NCBI GenBank assembly: GCA_964530915.1
Contig: CAZHCK010000005.1
Span: 1-56,677 of the forward strand
Length of the DNA: 56,677 bases
Reading direction: 5' to 3'
Source of the DNA: Cloacibacterium sp964530915
GTDB lineage: Bacteria > Bacteroidota > Bacteroidia > Flavobacteriales > Weeksellaceae
Below the pieces are notes generated by a model. The model ran no database searches, had not been told where the DNA came from, and worked only from the letters and a program-made list of their open reading frames with translations. The position numbers were made by a program, and so were the translations under genes. Of this stretch, positions 1-8,295 are shown in pieces. Every line of letters begins with the position of its first letter. Positions within the stretch are counted from its first letter, which is position 1.

Positions 1-1
1 C

Positions 2-841
2 ATATCTACTTTTCTCATAGAGATTTCCAAAAAAACGGGACAGCCACCCAAGCCTATCAAAACAGGTTTTGCGGATTATTCAAGAAATAGAATTAAAATA
101 GAAAGAGCTACAAAAGAAATTCTTGAAAATATTAAACGAGAAATTGGCTCATTAGAAGAATATGCAGGAAGCCTGGGTGAAAAAGGAGAACTTAGATGCA
201 AAACAAATTTAATGATTCAGAACGGTTCTTTTACTGACAGTAATTTTTCTCCAGTAAAAAATATTAAGAAGACTCCTCAAAAGCAGTTTGTCATTGCAAT
301 AATCTCAATTTCTAAGCATATTCATTCGAGTGAATTATTTTTAAAAATTTTAGAATTGAATGAAATTGAGGGAATAGAAACAATAAACTCATTAAGCGAT
401 TTATTACTTAAAAATAAACATTTCACACTTAATGGATTGCCATATAACCCATCAAATGGTGAGTCTTCTATGATTCTTCTTCATAAGGAATTAATAGAAG
501 ATAAAGACATCTATTTGATTGATGAACCAGAGAAAAGCTTGGGTAACGATTATATCAACGACGTAATAGTACCTCTGCTAAAAGAAAAAGCATTACTTGG
601 TAAAAAAGTAATTATTGCTACACACGATGCAAATATCGCAGTTAGAACTTTACCTTATAATTCAATATACAGATTACATGATCAAGGACAATATTTTACT
701 TTAACTGGTAATCCATTTTCTAATTCGTTAAAATGTATTTATGATTCAAGGCCTGAACTAAATTGGAAAGAAATAAGTATGAAAACATTAGAAGGTGGCA
801 AAGAAGCCTTCGGAGAAAGAGGAAAAATATATGGAAACTAA
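2..841 (+). CDS. TrlF-family AAA/ABC-type ATPase, C-terminal part (cut by window start)
   Basis: The reading frame is open from the first bases of the window, so this is the 3' end of a longer gene; an internal ATG at 212 is not a credible start. The visible 279 residues carry the second half of an SMC/ABC-like ATPase: a signature-like segment (NPSNGESS), a Walker B (IYLIDEPEKSLG) and an H-loop (IATHDANIAVR). The tail, with a KTLEGGKEAFGERGKIYG-like end, matches what I remember of TrlF proteins (PHP-type N-terminal domain plus AAA ATPase), which are often found in defence islands. Assignment to TrlF is by motif recall. The N-terminal domain lies outside the window and cannot be checked. The gene overlaps the next start by 11 bases, so the two are probably co-translated. 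Confidence 0.72.
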   Translation: MSTFLIEISKKTGQPPKPIKTGFADYSRNRIKIERATKEILENIKREIGSLEEYAGSLGEKGELRCKTNLMIQNGSFTDSNFSPVKNIKKTPQKQFVIAIISISKHIHSSELFLKILELNEIEGIETINSLSDLLLKNKHFTLNGLPYNPSNGESSMILLHKELIEDKDIYLIDEPEKSLGNDYINDVIVPLLKEKALLGKKVIIATHDANIAVRTLPYNSIYRLHDQGQYFTLTGNPFSNSLKCIYDSRPELNWKEISMKTLEGGKEAFGERGKIYGN

Positions 842-1130
842 AAGAGCAACTATCAAAAGAGAAGAAACCAATACTTATTTGGTTTTAGAAATTGGCGAAG
901 CCCCGCTTCAAATAATACTCACTGATGACAATCCTAATAATGTCAAAATGGTATTTAATAGCTTATTGAAAGAATTAAAAAAAGGAGCAATTGAATTCAA
1001 TCTTGCGGATGAAACTCAAGATTTATATCATAATATTTGTTCAGAATATCTTGTACAGTTGAACTCAGAACTTGGAACAATTTATGAAGAACTAGTTGAT
1101 TATGAATTAGTAGCGGTAGAAGAACATTAA
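831..1130 (+). CDS. Small acidic partner protein of the TrlF-like ATPase
   Basis: The product has 99 residues from the ATG at 831. A longer frame opens at 795, but the start at 831 is preceded by a purine-rich stretch (GAGAAAGAGGAAA) and gives a normal-looking N-terminus (METKRATIKREE), so I chose it. It overlaps the end of the ATPase gene by 11 bases, which suggests translational coupling. The protein is acidic and has no signal peptide or membrane segment. I do not recognise a family; small partner genes following TrlF-like ATPases make an accessory role plausible but unproven. Confidence 0.7.
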   Translation: METKRATIKREETNTYLVLEIGEAPLQIILTDDNPNNVKMVFNSLLKELKKGAIEFNLADETQDLYHNICSEYLVQLNSELGTIYEELVDYELVAVEEH

Positions 1131-1275
1131 AAGTCATTGTACAAATGTATATTTTTAAAAATTACTTTGTGATTTTTGATTAGGAATTGACATCTTTATA
1201 ATTAATAACTATCAAAAAAGCTAACTAATTTAATCTTTAGCACCACTTTAAACATTGCACATTTATTGCACGTAA

Positions 1276-1316
1276 AAACAAAAAACGCTGAAAATCAAAT
1301 GATTAACAGCGTTTTA
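1276..1316 (-). terminator. Rho-independent terminator of the tRNA operon
   Basis: A perfect 9-bp stem (AAAACGCTG at 1282-1290 against CAGCGTTTT at 1308-1316) is followed on the minus strand by a T-rich run. It lies just downstream of the last tRNA gene in the minus-strand reading direction. Confidence 0.75.
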
Positions 1317-1319
1317 ATG

Positions 1320-1403
1320 TACCCCAGACGGGACTTGAACCCGTACGTCCTTGCGGACACAGGATTTTAAGTCCTGCGTGTCTACCAGTTCCACCACCAG
1401 GGC
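1320..1403 (-). tRNA. tRNA-Leu (anticodon UAA)
   Basis: The minus strand folds into an 84-nt tRNA with a long variable arm, as expected of a class II leucine tRNA. The anticodon loop reads ACTTAAA, anticodon TAA. The acceptor 5' strand GCCCTGG pairs with CTGGGGT with some G-U pairs, and the T-arm GGGTTCAAGTCCC is canonical. No CCA is encoded. Confidence 0.93.
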
Positions 1404-1412
1404 AAAATGGAG

Positions 1413-1485
1413 AGCGAAAAACGGGATTCGAACCCGCGACCCCAACCTTGGCAAGGTTGTGCTCTACCAGCTGAGCTATTTTCGC
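1413..1485 (-). tRNA. tRNA-Gly (anticodon GCC)
   Basis: This 73-nt tRNA on the minus strand has an acceptor GCGAAAA pairing with TTTTCGC, anticodon loop TTGCCAA and T-arm GGGTTCGAATCCC. It lies 9 bases downstream of the preceding tRNA in the same transcript direction. No CCA is encoded. Confidence 0.93.
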
Positions 1486-1499
1486 ATTTCTATTTCGTG

Positions 1500-1581
1500 T
1501 GCGGATGAAGGGACTCGAACCCCCACGCCTCACGGCACCAGATCCTAAGTCTGGCGTGGCTACCAATTACACCACATCCGC
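1500..1581 (-). tRNA. tRNA-Leu (anticodon UAG)
   Basis: An 82-nt class II tRNA on the minus strand, with acceptor GCGGATG/CATCCGC, anticodon loop CTTAGGA (anticodon TAG), a long variable arm and T-arm GGGTTCGAGTCCC. It is the promoter-proximal member of the three-tRNA cluster. No CCA is encoded. Confidence 0.93.
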
Positions 1582-1745
1582 TAGTATTTAAAGAACTTTG
1601 TTCGTTTTTTGTGAGTGCAAATATAGAAACTTTTTCCTAATGTTCACAACTTTTTTTTGAAAAATTTTATTTTTTGAAAAAAAAACTTAGAAATTAGATT
1701 TTTGTTTCTCTTTTTATTACTTTTACAACTTTAAGATTAATAGAT

Positions 1746-2126
1746 ATGGAATTACAAGGAACGGTTAAGAAAATATTTGATACCCAGACTTTTGCAAGTG
1801 GTTTTCAAAAAAGAGAAATGGTTTTATTGACTCAGGAACAATATCCTCAGCCTATTTCAATAGAATTTTTATCAGATAAAATTAATTTATTAGATAATAT
1901 TTCTGAAGGCGAAACTGTAAAATTAGGAATCAATATTAGAGGTAGAGAGTGGACTAACCCACAAGGTGAAGTAAAATATTTCAACTCTATTACAGCTTGG
2001 AGATTAGAAAAAGTAGCAGATAACGGTGCACAACCTACTTATGCTGCTCCATCTGCAGTGGCTACTCCAGCTACTACTAATGAAAATCCTTTCGCAGACG
2101 AAGGTGATGACGATTTACCTTTCTAA
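1746..2126 (+). CDS. DUF3127 domain protein (OB-fold/SSB-like)
   Basis: The product has 126 residues. The N-terminal ~95 residues (MELQGTVKKIF ... FNSITAWRLEKV) match DUF3127, a small OB-fold-like family common in Bacteroidota. A low-complexity Pro/Ala/Thr linker follows, then an acidic tail ending DDDLPF that strongly resembles the C-terminal tip of single-strand DNA-binding proteins, the part that docks SSB partners. A role on single-stranded DNA is an inference from that tail. The gene is transcribed away from the tRNA cluster. Confidence 0.88.
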   Translation: MELQGTVKKIFDTQTFASGFQKREMVLLTQEQYPQPISIEFLSDKINLLDNISEGETVKLGINIRGREWTNPQGEVKYFNSITAWRLEKVADNGAQPTYAAPSAVATPATTNENPFADEGDDDLPF

Positions 2127-2193
2127 AATAATAGAAATTTTATACATTTGAAATCCTACTTTAATAAGTGGGATTTCGTTTTTAAAATAAGAT

Positions 2194-2859
2194 ATGTTTC
2201 TACTAGATTCCGAAGAAATTGCTTTTCCAGACCCTGCTTTGTATGATTTTGAAGGAGGATTGCTAGCAATGGGCGGAGATTTATCTCCAGAAAGAATCTG
2301 GTTTGCTTATCAGAACGGGATTTTCCCATGGTTTAATCCTGAAGACGATATTTTGTGGTGGTGTCCCGATCCTAGATTCGTATTGTTTCCAGAAGATTTG
2401 AAAATTTCTAAATCCATGAAAAAGATTCTGAGAGAGGAGAAATTTACTTTTACCGAAAACAAATGTTTCGATGAAGTGATGAAAAATTGCCAAGCCGCAG
2501 AAAGAAAAGGTCAAGACGGAACATGGATTACCGATGAAATGATAGAATCTTACAGCACTCTTCACCGATTTGGAAAAGCCAAAAGCATAGAAGTTTGGGA
2601 AAATGATGAATTAGTGGGAGGTTTATATGGTGTAGATTTAGGTCACATCTTCTGCGGAGAAAGCATGTTTGCCAAAGTGAGCAATGCGAGTAAAGCGGGT
2701 TTTATTTATTTTGTAGAAAAATATAAAAGTCAGTATCAGCTGATTGATTGCCAGGTTTATACTGAGCATTTAGCTTCTTTAGGTGCTAGAGAAATTTCTA
2801 AAAAGGAGTTTCTGAAAATTTTAAAACAAAGTTTCTCAGACGAGAACGAAAAAAAATAA
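2194..2859 (+). CDS. aat: Leucyl/phenylalanyl-tRNA--protein transferase
   Basis: This cytoplasmic enzyme adds Leu or Phe from aminoacyl-tRNA to N-terminal Arg/Lys of proteins, marking them for ClpS/ClpAP (N-degron pathway). The 221 residues are the normal family length. Conserved motifs are visible: GGLLAMGGDLSPERI near residue 22, NGIFPWFNP, WWCPDPRFVLFPEDLKISKS around residues 55-75, and GESMFAKVSNASKAGF near residue 150. It follows the DUF3127 gene with a 67-base gap and may share its transcript. Confidence 0.95.
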   Translation: MFLLDSEEIAFPDPALYDFEGGLLAMGGDLSPERIWFAYQNGIFPWFNPEDDILWWCPDPRFVLFPEDLKISKSMKKILREEKFTFTENKCFDEVMKNCQAAERKGQDGTWITDEMIESYSTLHRFGKAKSIEVWENDELVGGLYGVDLGHIFCGESMFAKVSNASKAGFIYFVEKYKSQYQLIDCQVYTEHLASLGAREISKKEFLKILKQSFSDENEKK

Positions 2860-2889
2860 AGAAATTGCGCCCCGAGTTGAGCGGAGCTC

Positions 2890-2915
2890 TTTTTAAAATT
2901 AACAAATTTTAAAAA
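2890..2915 (+). repeat. AT-rich hairpin within a purine-rich intergenic repeat
   Basis: A perfect 11-bp inverted repeat (TTTTTAAAATT at 2890-2900, AATTTTAAAAA at 2905-2915) sits in the gap between aat and the EamA gene. The flanks (GAGTTGAGCGGAGCTC and GCGAGAGCGGAACGAGG) look like arms of a longer imperfect palindromic intergenic repeat spanning roughly 2865-2946. It could also act as an attenuator or terminator. Function is not known. Confidence 0.4.
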
Positions 2916-2961
2916 AGCGAGAGCGGAACGAGGAAATTGGCGCCAAAAAAATTAAAAAAAT

Positions 2962-3837
2962 ATGAACCCTGAAAAAGAAAAATGGATTTTATTGGTATTG
3001 CTCTCTCTGATTTGGGGCTCTTCATTTATTTTGATAAAAAAATCGCTAGAACATTTTAATCCTTATCAAGTAGGAGCGCTTAGAGTTCTTATTTCTGGGG
3101 TTTTACTCTCGCCGATTGCTTTGTTAAACATCAAAAAATTTCCTAAATCACATCTAAAATGGTTGATTATAGCAGCACTTTGTGGAAATTTTATTCCCAT
3201 GTTCTTATTCCCAATTGCGGAAACCAAAGTCAGCAGCAGTATTGCCGGAATTATCAATTCTACGATGCCACTTTTTGTGATTATAGTAGGTGCTGCATTT
3301 TGGAAAACCAAAACCACCCCTCGACAAATTTTGGGAATTGTCATCAGTTTTTTTGGGGTGATTTTATTAATGAATTCGGGACATGATAATAATACAGAAC
3401 ACTTATTTTACATCGGACTGTTGCTTTTTGCTGCTTTCTTATACGCTGTAAGCGTAACTACAGTTGGCGCAAAACTCACCCACATTCCCGCAAAACTTCT
3501 GTCCTCATTTGTATTTTTCTACGTTTTATTTTTACCATCTTTATTGGCTTTATATTTCTCAAATTTCTTCCACGAGTTTTCATTTACAAGAGAAAACATG
3601 ATAGGATTAGGATTTGTGGCTACTTTATCCATCTTTGGAACTGGACTAGCCATGATGTTACAATATAGATTAATGAGCGTTTCTAATCCACTATTTGCGT
3701 CTACTGTCACTTTATTAATGCCAATTGTAGCGGTAGCTTGGGGAATAATTGACGGAGAAAGTTTTACTTTTTTACAAGGAATAGGCGGTGCAATTATTCT
3801 AGGAGGACTAATTTTTCTGAGAAAGAAAAAAAGCTAG
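2962..3837 (+). CDS. EamA/DMT-family transporter
   Basis: A 291-residue inner-membrane protein with about ten hydrophobic segments arranged as two EamA repeats. The first opens with the characteristic LLSLIWGSSFILIKKSL motif (residues ~13-30). The second ends with GGAIILGGLIFLRKKKS, a positively charged cytoplasmic tail. Drug/metabolite transporter family members export metabolites or amino acids; the substrate cannot be read from the sequence. Confidence 0.9.
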   Translation: MNPEKEKWILLVLLSLIWGSSFILIKKSLEHFNPYQVGALRVLISGVLLSPIALLNIKKFPKSHLKWLIIAALCGNFIPMFLFPIAETKVSSSIAGIINSTMPLFVIIVGAAFWKTKTTPRQILGIVISFFGVILLMNSGHDNNTEHLFYIGLLLFAAFLYAVSVTTVGAKLTHIPAKLLSSFVFFYVLFLPSLLALYFSNFFHEFSFTRENMIGLGFVATLSIFGTGLAMMLQYRLMSVSNPLFASTVTLLMPIVAVAWGIIDGESFTFLQGIGGAIILGGLIFLRKKKS

Positions 3838-3852
3838 CATTTTTACATAAAA

Positions 3853-3886
3853 AAACTGCATAACCCCTTAAGAAGCAATGCAGTTT
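3853..3886 (+). terminator. Hairpin after the EamA gene
   Basis: An 8-bp inverted repeat (AAACTGCA/TGCAGTTT) lies 15 bases after the EamA stop codon. No long T-run follows, so it is a weak terminator candidate or an mRNA 3'-end stabiliser. Confidence 0.35.
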
Positions 3887-4010
3887 GAAATAAATCTAAT
3901 AAAAAGTAAAAATGAAAGGTGACAAAGATAAAATTTTTTTTCAATAAAATTCAAAAATGTTTGAAAATTTTTTATGATTTCCGTCATTTAGCTGATTGAT
4001 AAGAATTAAT

Positions 4011-4018
4011 TACCTTTG
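4011..4018 (+). promoter_or_regulatory. Bacteroidota -7 box (TACCTTTG) for the CBS gene
   Basis: TACCTTTG fits the Bacteroidota sigma-A -7 consensus TAnnTTTG. A TTG lies at about the right distance upstream near 3996. The box ends 4 bases before the ATG at 4023, which implies an almost leaderless mRNA and argues against the longer frame that opens at 3996. Confidence 0.55.
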
Positions 4019-4022
4019 CAAC

Positions 4023-4676
4023 ATGTTAATTTCTGAATATATATCCAAAGATTTTCCCGCTTTTGAAGTTAATTCATCAGCAGAAGAAGCACTAGAAATA
4101 GCCTCGGAATTTGGTTTCACCCATGTTTTTGTGCAAAAAAACAATCTTTTTCTGGGAGGAATCTGCAAAGAATTTTTGGAAGAAAACCCTGATAAAAATT
4201 TAGAAGAACTCCTTATTCATATAGAGCGATTTGCTATTTTAGAAGGCGGAACCGTATTAGACACTGTAAAATTATTCTATACTTTTAACGCTAATATTAT
4301 TCCCATCATCAATAAAAATGAAGAATATCTAGGATACATTGCTTACGATGATGTTTTTAATGAACTGTCGAAATATCCTTTATTTTCTGAAAACGGAGCG
4401 GTTTTAACGGTAGAAACCAACTTAAAATCGTTTTCGATGACCGAAATTGCCAAAATTGTAGAAAGCAACAATTCTAAATTTTACGGAGCGTTCATCAGTC
4501 ATGTAAATGATGATGTAATACAAGTTACCATGAAAATTAATCATGATAATTTAAGTTCTATAGACGAAACCTTCGACCGGTTTGGTTATCACGTGGTTCA
4601 TAAATTTTATAACGACGAAAAAGAAGACCTCATCAAAGACCGATATCAATATTTTCAAAAATATTTAGAATTTTAA
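4023..4676 (+). CDS. CBS-domain protein
   Basis: The product has 217 residues from the ATG at 4023. The N-terminal ~130 residues look like a CBS pair (ISEYISKDFPAFEVNSSAEEALEIA ... IIPIINKNEEYLGYIAYDDVFNEL), an adenosine-nucleotide-sensing module. The C-terminal part has an ACT-like beta-alpha-beta pattern, by eye. It stands immediately upstream of nadK with a 30-base gap, so a regulatory link to NAD(P) metabolism is possible but is only inferred from position. The start is chosen because the promoter box lies inside the longer frame. Confidence 0.8.
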   Translation: MLISEYISKDFPAFEVNSSAEEALEIASEFGFTHVFVQKNNLFLGGICKEFLEENPDKNLEELLIHIERFAILEGGTVLDTVKLFYTFNANIIPIINKNEEYLGYIAYDDVFNELSKYPLFSENGAVLTVETNLKSFSMTEIAKIVESNNSKFYGAFISHVNDDVIQVTMKINHDNLSSIDETFDRFGYHVVHKFYNDEKEDLIKDRYQYFQKYLEF

Positions 4677-4706
4677 TGTATTTTTGAGTTTATAAAAAGA
4701 TTTATT

Positions 4707-5573
4707 TTGAAAGCTGCCATTTATTCACAGAAAAAAGACTTAGATACATTTTTATACTTAAGTAAGTTTATTTCAGAACTTAACAAAAGAGGTGTAAAAG
4801 CTATTATATATGAACAGCTCTTCAAAGACTTAGAATTTTCTAAAGAGTTTTCCACTTTTTCTAACTACGAAGATGTAAAAGAAGAAAAAATAGATTTTTT
4901 CTTCAGTTTCGGTGGAGACGGAACCATTTTAAATGCCTTAAATTTTATCAAAGAATTAGAAATTCCTATCATCGGTGTAAACACAGGTAGATTAGGGTTT
5001 TTGGCAAGTTTTTCTAAAGAAGAAATCTTCAGTCACATAGACGAAATCATCACCAAAGAAATGAATTTGAGCAAAAGAAGCGTTTTGCACGTTACTTCTT
5101 CTGGTACTCCTATTGACTTTCCGTATGCACTAAATGACTTGAGTGTTTCTAGAAACGAAACCACTTCTATGATTACCATAGAAACGCACATTAATGAGCA
5201 ATTTCTTACGTATTATTGGGGAGATGGTTTAATTATTTCTACACCTACTGGTTCTACAGCATACTCACTGAGTTGTGGTGGACCTATCATTTCACCAGGA
5301 AACGGAATTCTTTCACTTACGCCAATTGCGCCTCATAACCTTAACGTGAGACCTATTGTTTTAAGAGACGATATAGAAATTACCTTAAAAGTAGAAAGCA
5401 GAGTTCCACAATATTCTCTTTCTCTAGATTCTAGACTCTATCACATGAAAAATGATGATGTGATTACGGTAAAAAAAGCCGACTTCCAATTGATCTTAAT
5501 GCACCCAAAAGATTTGAGTTTTTTCAAAACTTTAAGGCAGAAATTGCTGTGGGGCAAAGACAAAAGAAATTAG
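4707..5573 (+). CDS. nadK: NAD kinase
   Basis: This enzyme phosphorylates NAD to NADP in the cytoplasm. The 288 residues are the typical length. Signature motifs are present: the catalytic GGDGT in FFSFGGDGTILNAL (residues ~68-81), NTGRLGFLA near 97, the SRNETTS region, and TPTGSTAYSLSCGGPI near 177-192. The start is a TTG codon at 4707; the following residues (MKAAIYSQKKDLD) are what flavobacterial NAD kinases begin with, so I accept it. It probably shares a transcript with the upstream CBS gene. Confidence 0.94.
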   Translation: MKAAIYSQKKDLDTFLYLSKFISELNKRGVKAIIYEQLFKDLEFSKEFSTFSNYEDVKEEKIDFFFSFGGDGTILNALNFIKELEIPIIGVNTGRLGFLASFSKEEIFSHIDEIITKEMNLSKRSVLHVTSSGTPIDFPYALNDLSVSRNETTSMITIETHINEQFLTYYWGDGLIISTPTGSTAYSLSCGGPIISPGNGILSLTPIAPHNLNVRPIVLRDDIEITLKVESRVPQYSLSLDSRLYHMKNDDVITVKKADFQLILMHPKDLSFFKTLRQKLLWGKDKRN

Positions 5574-5647
5574 TATTAATAGCATAAAATTCACTAAATT
5601 TACATTTCGAAATTTACATTTAACAATCAATAATAAAACAAAAGAAA

Positions 5648-6718
5648 ATGAGCAGAAAATTTCCGGCAGGTGTTGCCACAGGTTCATTAGTATCAGAAAT
5701 TTTTGCACACGCAAAAGAAAATAATTACGCACTTCCTGCAGTAAACGTAGTAGGTTCTAGTAACATAAACGCTACTATGGAAACAGCAGTTAAATTAAAC
5801 GCTCCAGTAATTATTCAGTTTTCAAACGGAGGAGCTGCATTTAACGCAGGAAAAAGCCTTAGTACTGAAAATCAAAAATCTGCAATCCTAGGAGGAATTG
5901 CAGGAGCTAGACATATTCATACCCTTGCAGAAGCTTATGGAGCTACCGTAATTCTTCACACAGACCACTGTGCTAAAAAATTACTTCCTTGGATTGATGG
6001 ATTATTAGACGCAAGCGAAGAGCACTTCAAAGCTTATGGTAAGTCATTATTCTCTTCTCACATGCTAGATTTATCTGAAGAACCAATTGAAGAAAATTTA
6101 GACATTTCTGCTAAATATTTCGAAAGAATGGCTAAAATGGGCATGACTCTAGAAATAGAATTAGGAGTAACTGGTGGCGAAGAAGATGGTGTAGACAACT
6201 CAGATGTAGATTCTTCTAAATTGTACACTCAGCCAGACGAAGTAGCTTACGCTTACGAAAGATTAAAAGCGATTTCTCCAGAATTTACAATTGCTGCAGC
6301 TTTTGGTAACGTTCACGGTGTTTACAAACCAGGAAACGTGAAATTAACTCCGAAAATCTTAGACAATTCTCAAAAATATGTACAAGAAAAATTCGGAACT
6401 TCTGAAAAACCAGTAAATTTCGTATTCCACGGTGGTTCTGGTTCTACATTAGAAGAAATTAGAGAAGCGATTTCTTATGGTGTTATCAAAATGAATATCG
6501 ATACAGACCTTCAGTTTGCTTACACAGAAGGAATTAGAGATTACATGAATTCTAATATTGAGTATTTAAGAACTCAAATTGGTAATCCAGAAGGTGAAGA
6601 AAAACCAAACAAAAAATTCTATGATCCAAGAGTTTGGATTAGAAAAGGGGAAGAAACTTTCGTTAATAGATTAGTAAAAGCCTTCGAAGATTTAAATAAC
6701 GTAAATACATTAGGCTAA
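5648..6718 (+). CDS. fbaA: Fructose-bisphosphate aldolase, class II
   Basis: A zinc-dependent glycolytic/gluconeogenic aldolase that interconverts fructose-1,6-bisphosphate with DHAP and glyceraldehyde-3-phosphate. The 356 residues match the long class IIA (E. coli FbaA-like) form. Metal ligands are visible in HTDHCAKK (near residue 108), GNVHG (near 223) and FHGGSGS (near 261). The phosphate-binding NIDTDLQ segment is near 284. Codon use is even and the gene appears monocistronic. Confidence 0.96.
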   Translation: MSRKFPAGVATGSLVSEIFAHAKENNYALPAVNVVGSSNINATMETAVKLNAPVIIQFSNGGAAFNAGKSLSTENQKSAILGGIAGARHIHTLAEAYGATVILHTDHCAKKLLPWIDGLLDASEEHFKAYGKSLFSSHMLDLSEEPIEENLDISAKYFERMAKMGMTLEIELGVTGGEEDGVDNSDVDSSKLYTQPDEVAYAYERLKAISPEFTIAAAFGNVHGVYKPGNVKLTPKILDNSQKYVQEKFGTSEKPVNFVFHGGSGSTLEEIREAISYGVIKMNIDTDLQFAYTEGIRDYMNSNIEYLRTQIGNPEGEEKPNKKFYDPRVWIRKGEETFVNRLVKAFEDLNNVNTLG

Positions 6719-6773
6719 AATCAAAGATTTCACTAAATTCGAAACCTCAATTTTAACCTTAAATTAGATAACT

Positions 6774-7625
6774 ATGGCTTTTGATTGGTTTAAAAGAAAG
6801 AAAAAAAATATTACCACAGGAACCGAAGAGAAAAAAGACGTTCCAAAAGGTCTTTGGCATCAAACTCCTTCTGGTAAGATTGTAGAACATGACGAGCTTA
6901 AGAGGAATAATTACGTTTCTCCAGAAGACGGTTTCCACGTAAGAATAGGAAGCGAAGAGTTCTACGATATACTTTTTGACGAAGGGAAATTCACAGAATT
7001 ACATCCTGATGTAGAAAGTGTAGATATGCTTAAATTTAAAGATACAAAAGCATATACAGACCGATTAAAAGAAGTAAAATCTAAAACAAAACTTAAAGAT
7101 TCCATCAGAAATGCAAGAGGAAGCGTAAATGGTGTAGACATGGTGATTTCTTGTATGGATTTTGCGTTCATCGGGGGGTCTTTAGGTTCTGTAATGGGCG
7201 AAAAAATCAGAAGAGCTGTAGATTATTGTATAGAACATCAACTTCCTTACATGATTATCTGCCAATCTGGTGGTGCTAGAATGCAAGAAGCGGCTTACTC
7301 TCTTATGCAATTAGCAAAAGTACAATCTAAGTTGGCTCAACTTTCTGATAAAAAATTGCCTTACATTGCTTATTTATGCGACCCTACTTTTGGTGGAATT
7401 ACCGCATCTTTTGCAATGACTGCAGATGTAATCATGGCAGAACCTGGCGCTTTAATTGGTTTTGCAGGTCCTAGAGTAATTAGAGAAACCATCGGGAGAG
7501 ATTTACCAGAAGGTTTCCAAACGTCTGAATTTATTCAGGAAAAAGGATTTGTAGATTTTATTGTAAAAAGAACTGAAATTAAAGAAACGGTTTCTAAAAC
7601 AGTGAAACTATTGATGAATAAATAG
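6774..7625 (+). CDS. accD: Acetyl-CoA carboxylase carboxyltransferase subunit beta
   Basis: The beta subunit of the carboxyltransferase that moves the carboxyl group from biotin to acetyl-CoA, the first step of fatty-acid synthesis. The 283 residues include the crotonase-fold core: FAFIGGSLGSVMGEK (near 124), CQSGGARMQEAAYSLMQ (near 163) and EPGALIGFAGPRVIRETIG (near 223). The usual N-terminal four-cysteine zinc ribbon is missing: the corresponding segment (KGLWHQTPSGKIVEHDELKRN) has no cysteine. As I recall, other Bacteroidota AccD proteins lack it too, so this is a lineage trait rather than damage. A strong terminator follows. Confidence 0.95.
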   Translation: MAFDWFKRKKKNITTGTEEKKDVPKGLWHQTPSGKIVEHDELKRNNYVSPEDGFHVRIGSEEFYDILFDEGKFTELHPDVESVDMLKFKDTKAYTDRLKEVKSKTKLKDSIRNARGSVNGVDMVISCMDFAFIGGSLGSVMGEKIRRAVDYCIEHQLPYMIICQSGGARMQEAAYSLMQLAKVQSKLAQLSDKKLPYIAYLCDPTFGGITASFAMTADVIMAEPGALIGFAGPRVIRETIGRDLPEGFQTSEFIQEKGFVDFIVKRTEIKETVSKTVKLLMNK

Positions 7626-7650
7626 TCCATTTATTCACTGAGATAATTTT

Positions 7651-7686
7651 AAATCGTAAAACTTAATTGTTTTACGATTTTTGTTT
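7651..7686 (+). terminator. Rho-independent terminator of accD
   Basis: A perfect 12-bp stem (AAATCGTAAAAC at 7651-7662, GTTTTACGATTT at 7669-7680) with a 6-base loop is followed by TTGTTT. It lies 25 bases after the accD stop. Confidence 0.85.
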
Positions 7687-7734
7687 GAAACATTTTCAAA
7701 AAAACCCTTACTAATCATAGAAAAGCCCCTTAGA

Positions 7735-8259
7735 ATGACTCCTAAACTTATTTTTAACGTCTTAAAAAGCTTAAGTTTAAATAACCTTTTGAAATTATTT
7801 TTTACAGGGTTTAGTCATCCTATTTTTTCTGTTCTTACTTTTTTTGCAACTTATAAAACGTACAGAATTTCTGAAAAATTATTTCCAAAAACCCATGGTT
7901 TGCATGGCGCAGGAAACGCTTTCAGACACGCACTTTGGAACAGTTTAATCATGATGTATTGTTGCAAGGTTTCTTCCCCGAAAAAAGCGCTGATTTGGGC
8001 TGAAAAAATCACACAAATGCACGAAGATTTATTTCCCAATGAACCTTTGCAGCGTAAAATGGATTTACATAATAATAAAGTGGGACGTGATTATTTTATA
8101 CAATTATTACCTACCACTCACAGACAGTTTTTTGAAACCAGTTTTTTTGTAGAAAAACTGTTGGCACTAACTCAGGAGATTAAAACCATAAAAAGTGTAG
8201 ACGAAACTTTCGGGTTTGAATTGATTATGATAGACGAAAAAAGAGAAACTTTAGCATAA
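7735..8259 (+). CDS. DUF6973-type protein
   Basis: The product has 174 residues from the ATG at 7735. The frame can be extended to a TTG at 7681, but that codon lies in the T-run of the accD terminator, so the downstream ATG is more likely. The core carries the pattern HGAGNAFRHALWNSL ... KITQMHEDLFPN ... MDLHNNKVGRDYF, with several conserved His/Asn residues. I associate this with DUF6973, a family resembling phospholipase or metal-dependent hydrolase folds. One hydrophobic stretch occurs near the N-terminus. Function is not established. Confidence 0.75.
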   Translation: MTPKLIFNVLKSLSLNNLLKLFFTGFSHPIFSVLTFFATYKTYRISEKLFPKTHGLHGAGNAFRHALWNSLIMMYCCKVSSPKKALIWAEKITQMHEDLFPNEPLQRKMDLHNNKVGRDYFIQLLPTTHRQFFETSFFVEKLLALTQEIKTIKSVDETFGFELIMIDEKRETLA

Positions 8260-8295
8260 GTTTCTCTTTTGTTTTATTAGGTTAAAGAATAAAAA

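Noticed and set aside
1303..1566. Open frames over the tRNA cluster on both strands
   Set aside because: They simply read through three well-folded tRNA genes and have no coding character.
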